Shown: one piece after another, positions 1 to 12,110 of the stretch
How the letters are laid out: the number at the start of each line of letters is the position of its first letter
How positions within the stretch are numbered: the first letter of the stretch is position 1
Origin: Brachypterus glaber
Lineage: Eukaryota > Arthropoda > Insecta > Coleoptera > Kateretidae
Assembly: GCA_958510825.1 (NCBI GenBank)
Contig: OY294050.1
Coordinates: forward strand, 7,913,340-7,977,339
Direction: 5' to 3'
Length of the DNA: 64,000 bases
Position numbers and translations under genes: made by a program
Notes under the pieces: generated by a model
What the model was told of the DNA's origin: nothing
Database searches by the model: none
What the model saw: the letters and a program-made list of their open reading frames with translations, nothing else

Positions 1-45
1 GAGCTGAAAGTATTAAATATATGCTAAAAGATAGTTTAAGTTCCA
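1..45. repeat. Fragment of a foldback element cut by the window edge
   Basis: The first ~40 bases closely match bases 35885-35922 inside the foldback element at 35407-36011 (shared words GAGCTGAAAGTAT and AGATAGTTTAA). The window therefore opens inside a related repeat copy. Confidence 0.5.
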
Positions 46-2103
46 AATTTGAAGTCGATATCTCAACTGGTTCAAAAGTTAAGAGGGGGTGACTTTTGGA
101 CCACTCTATATTACATAACTAGTGTGGAAGGTGACATATTTCACGCGAGTGGGAAGGTTTACGAACGAGTCGTCAGGCGAGTGAGGAAACCCCACGTGTG
201 TATGAAATACACTTTCCAACGAGTCATGTACACTATTTTTCCTACGATCCTGAAAAAATATAAAGTTTCTAGTTTTTATTACTTATTCATGGAATTTTTG
301 ATAAAAGCAAAGCATACAAGCAAAAAATAGCATACATATTTATGTATGTTAAACAGAAAATTTGATTTTCTTTTACTTTCTTTAGATATATTCCCATAAA
401 AAAACAGTAAAATTGTACTGTTTTACGTACGTTAAGTAATTTTTATAAAATCTACATAAATAAAACATCCCCACTTGCTTCACTTTTTCATGGATCATAA
501 CATGTACAAAACGTACTGTCACTTTAGTTTAAATTCACAGTGTGGATTAACATTTTATTGCGAAACACGGTCCAATTAATAATTAAATAGGGTATTTTCG
601 CATATGAATGTTCAGTTAAATCTTATTTTTCCTACGACCTAGTTAGTAGTTAGTGCCTATTTTTCACCGGTTGCCATGACAGCGGTCGGAAAGTGACAGT
701 CAGCTGATTTTACATATCTGCCTACGAGAAAACAAGTGAAGTCAAACGTCAAATTAACAAAATTAATTTTAACAATTTTTGCGTTTTTTTTTAACTTAAA
801 AAGTTTAGGTGTTAGGTCGTAGGAAAAATAGTATATGCACCTCGATGCAAACCTTTTTTTACTCGGCACCGCCTTGTAAAAAAATAGGCACTCTCGTGCA
901 CCGAAAACTAGGTTCGCGTACTCGGTACTATTAATTACGAAAATTAAGGACTTAATCAAGTTTAAGCGGTACTTACATCTGAATTAAATTCCCTCATATC
1001 CCTATTATTTTCCGAAGAAGTTTCCTCATTTTCAGCAATTTCCTGCGCCAAATATCCACAAACTATAGTTAAAAACACTAAGACCAAAAGCTCACTTTTT
1101 TGAAACATATTTTGAAAAAAATCTTTTCACTATTACACTAATTTAAAAAAAAAAGTTTTTTTTTTCATGAAAAAATAAAGTCAAATCATTTGAAAGGACC
1201 TTTTTGCGATTTTTTCAGCAGATAGTTTACCGGTCGAGTTTTCGAGTACATGTGTTTCTTGTGGAGAAGATCCTCCTGGACCTTTCACAATGAGGTGGGG
1301 GAACTTCACCAAGACATTATCAGTATTGAACATTTATAAGCTTTCTCCGATATATCAGTCGGCTTCCAATCGTTTTGCTTTCCCGAGCTTAACAGAAAAA
1401 GCCTTTGTAATGTATTTTCTTACGTTTAAATTTTTTGATGTGGAATCTGAACCCCAAAAAAAAAATGCTGCCAGCAAAAGAATACTTTTTTATATAGTTA
1501 GAAGAAGAAGAAAAATATTCAAAGCTTTTTCAAAAAAAAAAGAAAATCAAAGTTAAAAAATGTTAAAAAAGAAATTGAAAAAACTTTCATACATATTTTT
1601 TTTTTCAAAAAACGAATAACTAATTCTAATCAGCTCTTTAGTGTTCGAGACTGAAGTTTTTTTTGCTGAGACGGAGTCGAAACAAAAAATCAGTCGAGAA
1701 CGCTAGACAGTTGGCATACGTGGTGCATATAATATTTTTTCTACTGTTTAAAGCTGGAAACTCCAAATACGAGATAAAAATATAGTTTAAATATTATTTT
1801 GACATAGCTGTCAGTTTGATAAATAAGTTTTCTTAAAATTTTTTCTTTATTGTCCGTCGTTAATAAACGATGCTTAACAACGGTCAATAATAAATGAGTG
1901 CACTCATTTTATTGGTTGTTTAGGTAAACAAGCCTTGACAACGGTGCATAATATGTAAGCTTGAAGTCTTTACCTTAAAGCATTCTCGAGTTACCGTGGT
2001 CACAAACTTTCCCGGACAGAAATGGATTATATTGGTTATTTTTTTTAAATTAAATTTTGACCATTTTTTATTATTATTAACTGATTACTTTCTATAGAAT
2101 TTG
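46..2103. other. Intergenic AT-rich DNA, no gene seen
   Basis: No supported coding region. A small inverted repeat pairs TTTTTCCTACGACCTA near 627 with TAGGTCGTAGGAAAAA near 813. Around 1960-2010 there is a fragment of a widespread motif (TCGAGTTACCGTGGTCACAA), also seen near 4430, 4615, 16480 and 57485, normally followed by a run of GACAGAC repeats; this marks decayed copies of an old repeat family. The rest is poly-A/T-rich and uninformative. Confidence 0.5.
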
Positions 2104-2277
2104 TTTGTTTGTTTAACCTCGTACTATTCTACTTAATTAAGCATTCCCTAAGTCCAGGACTTGTGTGGGCTAGTAGTAGAGGGAACCACTGGCTTATACT
2201 GACTTTCGAACCAGTTTTTATAGGGAGTGTCCGCTTCAATTATGCGTTCGCCAAATTTCAATTATTAATTAACTGAA
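2104..2277 (-). repeat. tRNA-headed SINE, truncated copy
   Basis: Reverse complement of the body of the SINE at 22851-23115: it contains the complements of ACTAGCCCACACAAGTCCTG and GCGGACACTCCCTA. The copy lacks the tRNA-like head, so it is 5' truncated. The tail side runs into a TTTG-rich stretch. Confidence 0.8.
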
Positions 2278-2534
2278 AAGGGCAAATAGAATTTCTATAA
2301 TATAATAATATTCTATAATTTCTATAATGGAAAGTCTAAAATCTTTTGATATTGAGCTGAATTTGATTTTTTACTAAAGGGGTTTTACAGGAAGAGAAAA
2401 GGTGTTAAACTTTTTTCTGTAATAAATTACCATCTAGCCGTAAAGCTATAAAGTTAAAGCAATGAGGGACATAAAATTTAAATTTCAAATATTTCGAGAA
2501 TTATTTCTTATGAATGGCAAAGAACAGGTATATA

Positions 2535-3697
2535 CACGGTTATTCTTTTAAATGGTACACCCCCATTAAGTTTTGAACGGGATGAGATATAAACTTAAAA
2601 TTTGGAATATGCATACAACAAAAACTATCATTTGTCATATTTTTTATTCGGCAATGCGGCGCCAGGGGGGCAGTGGAGGACAATATTTTAAATGACACCC
2701 TAGGTCATTTTAAGGAGCTTAAAATTCTCTATTTAACTATGTAACTGTTTATTTTAAAATATTTTTTTCGACATCTTTTTTTTCGAAATTGATGAAATTT
2801 TAAATATTTAATAAAAAATAAATTTGGGCAGAAAGGTCAAAATAGTTAAAACATGGTGTATAGTCATATTAAGACTAACTATTTGTAATTTTCATAAAAA
2901 AAATTCACAAAATATTAAAAGTAATTTTGAATAAAAACAAAAAGCTTCAAAAAAAATATTAAAAAATAAATAATAAATAATTACACACTTAAATAGAGAA
3001 TTTTAAGCCTTTAAAATGACGTATCACAAGACGTAGGGTGCCATTTAAAATATAGTCCCCACTACCCCCCTGGCGCCACCTTACAGAATAAAAAATTGAA
3101 AAATATGGCAAATGATAGGTTTTATTTTGTGATATACTAAGGGCCCGTCCATAAAAGACTTCCGCAGTTGGGGGTCCGGGGGGATTACCAAAATCGAACA
3201 GAAGCGGGCAAGGAGCGGGGGGTCAAGCCATTTTTGGACGTCCACTTTTCTAAATTCAATAATTTTCATGTAATGAAGTACATTTTTCATATTTCCACTA
3301 TCCGACGTTATGTAAGCGATTTCGAATTCTACCACGGCGATTCAGGGATAAAGATAAAGAAGACGATTTTTCTATGTAGTATCTGACAGAAAATTCTATG
3401 TTTGATTATAAGAATACATTTTTATCAGATTGGCGGGGGCTTTGATCTCTTATTATTTCATAATGATAAAAAAAGTGAAAATCTGAAAAAAGGGGGGGGT
3501 ACCCTACTGTATTTTGGACGTCCTTTAGAGCGGGGGTCTTGAAATCGGACAAAATCGGAAAAGCAGGAAGAGGGTGTCGGAAATTTTAGAATGTTCGCGG
3601 ACGTCTTTTATGGACAGCCCCTAATTCCAAATTTGAAGTTTATATCTCATTCTGTTTAAAAGTTACGGGGGGTGTACCATTTAAAAGAATAACCCTG
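2535..3697. mobile_element. TIR/foldback element with a nested insertion
   Basis: The ends are inverted copies of each other: CACGGTTATTCTTTTAAATG on the left and the complement CATTTAAAAGAATAACCCTG on the right, flanked by TA on both sides. A second inverted pair lies inside (GGCGCCAGGGGGGCAGT near 2659 against CCCCCTGGCGCCACC near 3065), so most of the element folds back. No transposase is present. The right half is split by the element at 3141-3621. Confidence 0.75.
3141..3621. mobile_element. MITE nested in the 2.5-3.7 kb foldback element
   Basis: The left end, GGGCCCGTCCATAAAAGAC, and the right end, GTCTTTTATGGACAGCCCC, are inverted repeats. TAA on each side is compatible with the 3-bp target duplication of PIF/Harbinger elements. 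It interrupts the right arm of the surrounding element and is therefore the younger insertion. It has no coding capacity; small open frames in the G-rich part are chance. Confidence 0.65.
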
Positions 3698-4117
3698 TAT
3701 ATATATAGGTAGGTACCTTTATCTTGTCAGTAGTAAAATTCTGCCTTTTTTGTTTTGAAAATATTGCCTACTGTGCAACCATAAGTTCAAAGCAATATTT
3801 TCCTAAATTTTCGGTCCCTTATGCCCTATTTTTGGCGACTGTTTGGCGCCTATATTGTTCTCCAAACAATAAAAATTTTAAATCAGGTATAGGTACTACC
3901 TCTAGAAACCACCTTAAAACAATAAAGAATTTCTTCGAAATATTTTGAATGGATAGAATTACTGATTCTTAACTTTAATGACTTTACTATGTTTTGTAAC
4001 TTTAATAAGGCTCTAGATTAAACAGATCCTAAATCCTCCCAAGGGTCAGGATTATAATTTATGAAGTATACCCACTACTTGTCATAAACTATGAATAACA
4101 ATGTTAATTCATTCAAA
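3698..4117. other. Intergenic, nothing recognised
   Basis: AT-rich sequence with no supported coding frame or repeat structure. A TATATATA run follows the preceding element. Confidence 0.4.
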
Positions 4118-4690
4118 ACAAGCCGTGAAGGTATGAATGCTACGCATTCCATTATATATTATTCACAGTAAATGGTATATTGCATTTTCCCAAATACTTA
4201 AAAAATACTGCTTCCAGCAAAATAATACTTTTCTCTATAGCCCTTCATTAAAATCAAAAACAAAAAAAATTCAAAAAAAAACAATTCTTTTCACGTAAAA
4301 CGAAAAAAAATGGAAAAAATTGTTTTTACCCCATTACCCCAATCTGATTTTTACCAAAAACAATCCCAGCCTGGAACTTTGGATAATCAACCTGTGGTCC
4401 AAATTTGAAGTCTTTAGCTCAAAGCGTTCTTGAGTTATCGTGGTCATAAATTTCCCGGACACACAGACCGACAGACAGAAATTTTTGTTTGACGGAAATC
4501 ATATTTTTTGGATAAAAACCCCAATAAAAACGTTCAGGGACGTAAAAAAAAGCAATAATTTTTTTTCGAAAAAAGTAACAAACCTAGTTAGGTTAACCCT
4601 GAAAGCGTTCTCGAGTTATCGTGGTCACAATTTTCCTGGACCGACAGACAGATTTTTTTGACGGGAATCTGTTTTTTTATATATAACGCG
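4118..4690 (+). repeat. Decayed copy of the ACAAGCCGTGAAG repeat family
   Basis: It starts with ACAAGCCGTGAAG followed by GCTACGCATTCCATTATAT and ATTCACAG, the same head as copies at 11515, 14676 and 58507 and, inverted, at 56620. It contains two degenerate copies of the TGAGTTATCGTGGTCA motif followed by GACAGAC runs. No protein can be read from it. Confidence 0.6.
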
Positions 4691-4823
4691 TCGAGAAACT
4701 AAAAAAAATAATATATTTTTTTCAAAATTTCAAGAATATAGGCGTTTCTTAGAATATTTTGTCCTTATCTAAGATCTAGAAAATATTTTTCGATGGTGTT
4801 GCGAAAACCTGTTAACAATTAAT

Positions 4824-5546
4824 ATGACAAAAACGAATGTACTTACCTTTTCTTCCTACAGTAATACTCAACCAAGATTTAATACCATAACTTTTTTTGA
4901 TGAAGAAATATCTCTAGTAAGTAGGGTAAAATACTTAGGACTCTGGATCGACAACCATCTTAAGTGGGATGTACACATAGATAATCTGGTCAACAAACTG
5001 AGAGGGTTAATGTTTAAATTTCTTCACCTTAGAAATATATTATGTTTAGAACAGCTTAAAATATTATACTTTGCATTTGTGGATAGCTTGATTCAATATG
5101 GTATTGTCTGCTGGGGAGGACTTAATGAAACGCTATATTTGAAAATTGAGAGAGTTCAGAAAAAAATACTAAAAATAATTTACAAAAAAAACTCAAGATA
5201 TTCGAGCGATCTTATTTTCAACAATAGTCAAATTCTTGATCCCAGACAAACATATGCCCTATAGTGTGCAATTCACAAGCATAAGAATACCGATTTTTAC
5301 CAGGCTCCTACACATTTGCATTATACCAGATATAACAGAAATATTATAACTACCCCAAGTATAAACAAAAGTATTACTCGTAGCAGTTTCTTATTTATGA
5401 TTCCCAAAATATTTAACATGCTACCAAATAATATTAAAGAAATTTTATCAGATAACTCATTCAGACGGAGTGTTGTTACATGGTTGCTTAATTCTGATAG
5501 AAAATTGATACATGACTTATTTAAATCTCACTTATACACCGGATAG
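4824..5546 (+). pseudogene. Non-LTR (jockey-like) retrotransposon, reverse transcriptase C-terminal part
   Basis: One reading frame runs through the whole interval, broken only by a TAG at 5262-5264. The translation has the segment following the catalytic motifs of jockey-type reverse transcriptases: VKYLGLWIDNHLKWDVHI (the conserved YLG...D..L.W..HI block), then SLIQYGIVCWGG and IERVQKKILKII, which are the thumb/C-terminal hallmarks. The C-terminus ends near SHLYTG at 5543. The YxDD catalytic core and all upstream parts are missing, so the copy is 5' truncated and dead. It is followed by an AT-rich 3' untranslated tail. Family placement (jockey clade or a relative) is inferred from memory of motifs, not from a search. 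Confidence 0.85.
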
Positions 5547-5862
5547 TTAAATTTTAAATGTTTACTTTGTATTTATTTGATCTTTTTTTTTACATTGTCT
5601 TTACTGTTTTGATAATAATTATTATATTATAATTTGACTTTTCTACCTTTATTTATTTAGTTTGCCACTTGTTAGTATTACATACTTTTATAATGTTTTT
5701 ATATTTTATATATAATTTTTAATACTTTGTTAGCTACATAACTATTTATAGTTATTTTTATAGAACTTAAAAATGTATTGTATTTATAATAATCTCCGAG
5801 ACAAGTCCTTTAGTGGACTTAATGGAGTTAATATATTATTATATTATTATTATTATTATAAG
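5547..5862 (+). repeat. 3' tail of the non-LTR retrotransposon
   Basis: AT-rich sequence directly after the reverse transcriptase frame. It contains CCGAGACAAGTCCTTTAGTG and ends in a TTA-type microsatellite around 5830-5862. This layout is typical of the 3' untranslated end of jockey-like elements. Confidence 0.6.
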
Positions 5863-7370
5863 GATAGACAGTTCTTATTACAAAGTGTGCTAGCACAGCT
5901 GTTAGGATTCCGCATTTGGTTCACTTTTAAATGGGTTAGTTTACTTTGGAAGACTAAGTGCCTTCCAGGGGTTCATCTACTATTAATGAAATGTACCATT
6001 CGCACAGCGTTGGACAGGGCCGGCTTTTGCATTTCGGCGCCCTGAAGCAAGCTTCTGGTTTGGCGCCCCTATTTGAAAAAAGTTTGTATCCTTCAAATTT
6101 GATGACTAAAAAAAAGGTCCTCACCTGTGAAAAAAACTTTACCCCTTGCAGAAAATTTTCGTTTGGACTTGAAATAAATAGCGAATAATTTTTTTTAAAC
6201 GCCCCTCGACGGCGGCCCTATGAGCTAGCGCCTTTAAGCAGGAGGTTCACTTAATTCATGCAAAGGCTGGCACTGGCGGTGGGCTGGCCCGGGTACAGCC
6301 GAAGTATACTACGGGCTAGCAGTTTGTTACTTATAAATATTTTTATTCCAATTCCAATAATGGCATTTTCCATAGGATAGTTTACCAGCTCAATCTAATA
6401 TAATTTTCAGCTTACTCAAAACCGTCTCACTCTGTAGTGATGTTAGCGCAGACGCCAACTTATAAAAAAATTATCTTTAAAATTTATTAAAAAAATTGAC
6501 TTTACATGTTTAAATATTCACGATTTACTTAAAACTTTACTATTAAAGTAATATTTTCACGAAACAACATAAAATGAAATAAATCAAGTCCTGTGCATAT
6601 CTACGATAGCAGGCTGATGCAGGAGTAAATCCGCCTAAGCGGCCACATCCGTCTCTTACAAAGAACACGCTTTTAATCTTGAAAGTGTTGGCCCAGGTAT
6701 TAGTTTATTAGAAGGACCCACTGATTTCCTAGTATAAGGCCCGCATTAAAAATTAATTAGAGGGTCTGCTTTCATTTTATAAAAGAGGACTCGCATAAAA
6801 AGAAATTTAGAAGAGCTCGCTTGGATTTTCTATCAAGACCCTACATTAAAAAAAAAAATAAGTGAACGCTACATAATCATATGATTATTTGGTAAATCTC
6901 CCACCTAAACAAAATTAAACGGCCCCTTTTTATTTTTTTAGAAAGGGATACAGGAAATCATATTTGTTAGTTTTTGTTTCCATGTATAATATATTAGCAA
7001 TGTTCTTCTGCAATCAATAAAAAACATTGCAAAGGACCCTTTTTAACATGATTTACATAGAACTGTTTCGCGGCCCTTTCCGGACCGGACCTCAACTACC
7101 GAGTCCGCCACTGCATTCATACAATATGTGAACATTATTTCGTATCCATATTATTGATAATCCTGAGATTAAGGTTGTAAGTTTACCTAATACTAAAGAT
7201 TAATCAGGTAATATTTTCTGTAATTTGCAGCATTTTGTTAATCTGCAAAAATATTAAATTTAACTTAATAAACTACCCTTTGAATTAATTTATTATAACC
7301 TCTTTAAAATTATGAGTAGGTAAATTTTAATGATTTTTAATAGGTCTAGTTAAGAAACTAGACCTAATGA
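5863..7370. other. Intergenic, decayed repeats
   Basis: A hAT-type start CAGGGCCGGC occurs at ~6017, but no matching end with a target duplication was found. From about 6700 to 6860 there are degenerate ~50-60 bp repeats of the type GGACCC...GCATTAAAAA. A short hairpin (TAGGTCTAGTT and AACTAGACCTA) lies at 7341-7366. No gene seen. Confidence 0.4.
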
Positions 7371-7505
7371 TAGTATATTAAAGTACTAGTTTCATAACAT
7401 ACGTTTTTAGCGCACGAGTACAAGTTTAGAAAATGAGCCGCTTGCGGCGACTTTTCTAAAGTACTAGTGCTCTAAAAACGTGTTATGAAACGAGTGCTTT
7501 GTACA
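7371..7505. mobile_element. Small foldback MITE
   Basis: An inverted repeat with ~60-bp arms around the centre GAGCCGCTTGCGGCGAC. The arms contain TAACATACGTTTTTAGCGCA and CTAAAAACGTGTTATGAAAC. The same unit, with longer arms, recurs at 31883-32116. Confidence 0.8.
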
Positions 7506-7905
7506 ATTTTTCCTATTTTGCTCTAAAATTTAAAAAACTTACATTTAAATTGATGACTGATTTAGGGATTTTTGTTTTGGGTTGGCATTACAGTTTACAC
7601 TATTTTTAAAATTCTAAGAACAAATGATATTTTGATATATTTTACAGTCATCTCTTTTTTTTCCACTGCAATTAACCAGTCCACAATTTTAACACGGTAA
7701 AAAATAACCCAAACACAAAATTTTGTAAAAAATTAAACTTTAAATCGACATTGACATTTGCATGCAAAACGTCAAGAGATAGGCTTTTGTGTGTTGCCAA
7801 CCCAACAGAAAAAAAAGTAGAAACCCCTTATGGGCCTATAAGAACACGCAAAATGCGTGTGATTATAAGCTTATAAGAGTCGCAAAATAGAAAAAAGCCA
7901 TTAAA
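7506..7905 (+). repeat. Dispersed repeat, copy 1 of 2
   Basis: A ~400-bp segment that recurs at 23130-23545. Shared words include GGGATTTTTGTTTTGGGTTG, GATATTTTGATATATTTTA and CCTTATGGGCCTATAAGAA. Near the end lies the short palindromic stretch CGCAAAATGCGTGTGATTAT. No coding frame. Confidence 0.75.
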
Positions 7906-8881
7906 AACTATAAAAAAAAATATATTTTACAAATTATATTTTCGAAATATTTATTTATTTAGCGTATGGCGTTATTGTCGGGGAGATCCACCGAAGTGGA
8001 TATTCCGACGTAATTAACTTTATTTAGCTAGTTAGTAGCGAGGCCCTCCAAGGCAATTGGCAACGGGGAAGATTTAAATGTATTAAATCCGATTTAAAAC
8101 CTTATTTTTGTTCCTTTAAAATTCCTCTGGTCCCATATAGTCTGTTAGAGAACTTATAAGGTCTTCAAAATGTTCTATAGGACTTTTTTGCAGGGTTTTA
8201 TTTGAAAAATTTGTTCTGGTTAAAAACCCAGCGCGCCCCAAGGAGCTACTAGCGATCATTTAGCATCTTTAAAACCTTCAGGAAATTAAAACGGTTTCAC
8301 TGGCTACTATTACTTAAACAATTAAGATTCTTGATTATTCTTCCACTTTAGACCAACATACCTGAATAAATATGTAATTGTATTACATAAAACAAAAAAG
8401 TACTTTCGCTTTTTTGATAGATTCTAACTGAAATTTCAAAATAATTAACTATTGTATTAAAAACTCGTAAAAACCGCTAAGAAATTTAAAAAGAAAGAGA
8501 AAATATGCATATAAGTATATTTAATACAAAACACAATTAACTTAGAAATATGGTCAAAAATTTTAATAACTGTTAAGTGGAACAAATTTCTATGCTTTGA
8601 ATATAAATATCTTTATGTTTACAACAATTACAGCATAATGTTATTACAATTGTAAATTATGTAAATCCGTAACGGTGGTTAATTTTAACATTTTTAGTGA
8701 AATATTCCATCTATTTATTTTTTTTAGCACATTTCATTTTTAGCGATTTTTATAAAAAGTAAAATATATATTTGACGATACCCATTTTATTCTAATTACA
8801 GCTAGTAGGTAAAATTTCGAAGTAAGTATACTTAAGTTTTTACAAATTATTTGAGATATTTTTTATACAAGGTACAGTCAG
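7906..8881. other. Intergenic, one hairpin, otherwise nothing seen
   Basis: At 7976-8010 GTCGGGGAGATCCAC and GTGGATATTCCGAC form a short stem around CGAA, next to a less AT-rich stretch to ~8090. Otherwise AT-rich with no supported feature. Confidence 0.4.
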
Positions 8882-9570
8882 TTGGCATTAAATAAAGGGG
8901 ATAATTCGACATCACAAAACCGTTATCAGGCGTGCGTGCCTACATCGGGCATCCCACTTGCCCACACATTCCAAACATATTTCCCGTAGCCACAGATCCG
9001 TGCGTCAAACTTTATTACATGTAGTTAGTTGGTAAGGGCAATTAGTTTATGTTAATTTTTTTTAATCTATCCACAGTCAAGGGCGTAGATGAGGGGGGTA
9101 ATGTGGATAATTACCCTCCCATAGGACAAAAATATATGCCTTTTTATTGCATTATTCTAAGAAAAAATATAAATTTGCCTTTTTTATTTTTAATCCCTGA
9201 AAAAGTAGCCAAGATCTTGGTATTACCCCCCCCCCCCATAGAAAAAAAAATCATCTACACCCTTGTCCAGAGGCGTGCCTAGACAGACAAAATCTGTGAG
9301 GCTTAACACATTTTTACCCCATGTGTGTTTTTTTTATTTTTTTGTAAAAAAATATAGATTCCTTGAGTAAAGATACATAAAAAAATATCATATAGTGTAA
9401 CACTGTAGGAGCAAACGTTAAAAAAAAATAATTTGTGCTTTTTTTCCCATTCAATATGTCCATCTTCGGCTGTAGGCTACAGCTCCCTCAGGGCTTATTT
9501 CCGGTCATATGTTCCTGCGTTGGTTTTTCATGTTTTGTGATGTAGAATCATCCCCTTTATTTAATGCCAA
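8882..9570. mobile_element. TIR element with ~40-bp inverted ends
   Basis: The left end TTGGCATTAAATAAAGGGGA is repeated as its complement TCCCCTTTATTTAATGCCAA at the right end, and pairing continues through ACATCACAAAAC and GTTTTGTGATGT. The interior carries C-runs and no transposase. The target duplication is not clear. Confidence 0.7.
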
Positions 9571-9801
9571 AAGAGTGTAAACACAGTGCATGTAATCTCC
9601 GTTTTTACGAGTTAAAAAAAATAAAAAAGAAATCGTGCAAGCAAATTCGTGTCGTGTGTTAAATGTATAAATTTGATTTTCTTGCATTTCTTTTATGATA
9701 ATTACCACAAATAGTCAACAACACTTTCATTGCATGCAATACGAATTTAGCAATTACGTGTTACGGATTCTCGGTAAATATTTTTAATAATTGGTTTTTA
9801 A
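9571..9801. other. Intergenic, nothing recognised
   Basis: AT-rich spacer between two TIR elements. Confidence 0.35.
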
Positions 9802-10074
9802 ACGATTCACTCACCGCAGTAATGAGAAGAATCCAGCGCATGCGCACTGATTTTCTTATTTTTGTTTTGACGTATGCCAAAACTTATTTTAAGCTTATTT
9901 AACATTCTTTTGCAGAATTTTACAAAAATATCTTCTTTTTTCTTATGCATATTGTTACAGCAGGCGAGCATTTATTTTTTAATTAGCTAAAGCTAAATTA
10001 TTTAGCCTAAATATAATCCTATTTGATTCTTAAAATATATCGCCTTCTAAATTCTGAAATATTGTATCTGAAAA

Positions 10075-10490
10075 ATGCCTCCCATTAAAAAAAAAACACC
10101 AAACCAGCAAACTACCAAACCAAACCATTGTTAACGTAAACCAACGCCTCCCATTAAAAAAACACACCAAACCAGCAAACCACCAAACCCAACCATTGTT
10201 AACGTAAACCAACGCCTCCCATTAAAAAAAAAACACCAAACCAGCAAACTACCAAACTACTACTACCAGTAAACTAGTTTTTTTGTTAGAATATATAGCA
10301 AAATATTGTTAAAATACTCACGAATTTCTGTTTGATTTTTTTAATGGGGGCATTGGTTTACGTTAACAATGGTTTGGTTTGGTAGTTTGCTGGTTTGGTG
10401 TTTTTTTTATGGGAGGCGTTGGTTAACGTTAATAATGGTTTGGTTTGGTAGTTTGTTGGTTTGGTGTTTTTTTTTAATGGGAGGCATTTT
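10075..10490. repeat. ~62-bp tandem repeats arranged as an inverted pair
   Basis: The left side carries direct copies built from CGCCTCCCATTAAAAA, ACACCAAACCAGCAAAC and CATTGTTAACGTAAACCAA. The right side (from ~10340) carries the complementary copies. The loop between them is about 10260-10335. It is an inverted minisatellite inside the larger foldback. Confidence 0.8.
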
Positions 10491-10524
10491 TCAGATACGA
10501 TATTTCAGAATTTAGAAGGCGATA

Positions 10525-11195
10525 TCCCAGACAGCACATAATATCTTAAAGACGTCTTTTTTAGATCTTAATTATGTCTGGACGCCTAAAGACATAAAAG
10601 GGATATCTTATGGACTTATTTTTATGGATGTTTAAAAGATATCTGATTATGATGTCTATAAGATGTATTTTAAGTATCTCAACTTCGATACTCATCGCTA
10701 AAAATAAATTAACCACAATCAACTATTAAAAAAATTACCATTTTTTTAAAAATCTTTTTTTGAAAAACAAAAAAATTAAAAAAAAAATTCATTTTTTTAT
10801 TTTCTTTTTCCGAAAAACTAAAAAATTAAAAGAAAAATTAAAAAAAAAAATTAAAAAAAAATCAAAAAACAAAATTTAAAAAAATCACATTTTTTAAGAT
10901 CTTTTTTTCAGAAACAAATTACCTCACTCTAATTCTTATTACGCTTTTTATATCAATACGACCGTACCTAGCAACGTAAATGGGAGGGGTTATTGTGTTG
11001 TAAAGTCGCCTGTGCAGGGCGTCAGTAAGGCGTCTTAAAAAATATGTCTTAAAGACGTTACCTTTTGTAACATACGACGTCGTTAAGACGTCTTTAAGAT
11101 GCATATACGGCGAAAACCGACGTTCTTAAGACGCCTTGAATGACGAACTACGACATCTTTAAGATCTCTTTAAGTCATCTTTGTGCTGTCTGGGA
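10525..11195. mobile_element. MITE with TCCCAGACAGCAC ends, TA target duplication
   Basis: It begins TCCCAGACAGCACA and ends TGTGCTGTCTGGGA. The intact left arm of the surrounding foldback, read as complement, gives the uninterrupted site GGCGATATATTTTAAG. Comparison with the two flanks shows that exactly two bases (TA/AT) were duplicated, as in Tc1/mariner-type insertion. Both ends hold several copies of short self-complementary motifs related to TTAAAGACGTCTTTAA. No coding capacity. Confidence 0.8.
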
Positions 11196-11422
11196 TATTT
11201 TAAGAATCAAATAGGATTATATTTAGGCTAAATAATTTAGCTTTAGCTAATTAAAAAATAAATGCTTGCCTGCTGTAACAATATGCATAAGAAAAAAGAA
11301 GATATTTTTGTAAAATTCTGCAAAAGAATGTTACATAACCTTAAAATAATTTTAGGCATACGCCAAAACAGAATCAGTGCGCATGCGCTGGATTCTTCTC
11401 ATTACTGCGGTGAGTGAATCGT

Positions 11423-12110
11423 GATTTTAATAGGTACCTACCAATACAATTTAATTAAAATTCTTGAAAGAGTTGAGAGCACTGAAAAATTTGTAAAATA
11501 AAAATATATGTAAACAAGAAACAAGATATGTAATGCTACGCATTTCATTATATGTTATTCACAGTTAGGGAACGTTCAAGTTTTACGTAACGCAAATGTT
11601 GATAATTAAAAAAAAAACTTCTTTTTACTTCCTTTTTGTAAAAAAGTATATTTAAAAAAAAAATATATATATTTTTTTTTTAAATATGATCCTTACAACA
11701 AAGGTATTTTTTCCTGAAACAGTTACGTTAATCAGCTTTTACCTTTTTCGATTTTATTTTAAAGTTTTACCCCCCATAACTTTTTTGTTTTTGGGGGGAT
11801 TACTTTCAAAAACAGTAGGGATATTCCCCTCGTAGAACTTGATTTTTCTTGAAAATTTCAAGTCGATCGGTTTATTCGTTCTTGAGTTTTGTGTTCACAA
11901 AAATCGTGACATCGGACGGACGGACGAACAGACAGACGGACGTACATTTGAAAAAGAAGTTGCTTATTTTTTCATGAAACAAATTTTCAGTTTTCCAAGA
12001 ATTTTTTGTCTGGGACAATTTTAGAAAAAATTTAAAAATTCGAAGCTACCGTATAATATTATTCTAGCCCATACACTGTGAATAATATAATAAAATAAAG
12101 TTTGATAGTT
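11423..12110 (+). repeat. ACAAGCCGTGAAG-family copy and flanks
   Basis: From ~11515, an ACAAG-like start and TATGTAATGCTACGCATTTC lead to ATTCACAG. Near 12060 its partner CTGTGAATAATATAATAAAA closes the unit. Between them are the TTGATTTTTCTTGAAAATTT block and a GACGGACGGACGAACAGAC run at ~11916. These match the copies at 14676-15108 and 56285-56640. Confidence 0.6.

Larger units (their letters stand above)
9802..11422. mobile_element. Large foldback element with two further nested inverted repeats
   Basis: The outer arms of ~240 bp match in inverted orientation: ACGATTCACTCACCGCAGTA at 9802 and its complement ending at 11422. Pairing continues through CCAGCGCATGCGCACTGATT and AGCTAAAGCTAAATTATTTA. 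Both arms contain the palindrome GCGCATGCGC. Inside are a repeat-rich inverted segment at ~10025-10525 and an independent MITE at 10525-11195. There is no transposase frame; apparent open frames are products of the GGTTTGGT minisatellite. Confidence 0.85.

Noticed and set aside
6017..6230. hAT-type element starting CAGGGCCGGC
   Set aside because: The possible right end (GGCGGCCCTA at ~6210-6219) gave no matching 8-bp duplication.
10030..10212. Minus-strand frame rich in Trp/Phe with a repeated sequence
   Set aside because: It is a by-product of the 62-bp GGTTTGGT minisatellite in the foldback element, not a gene.
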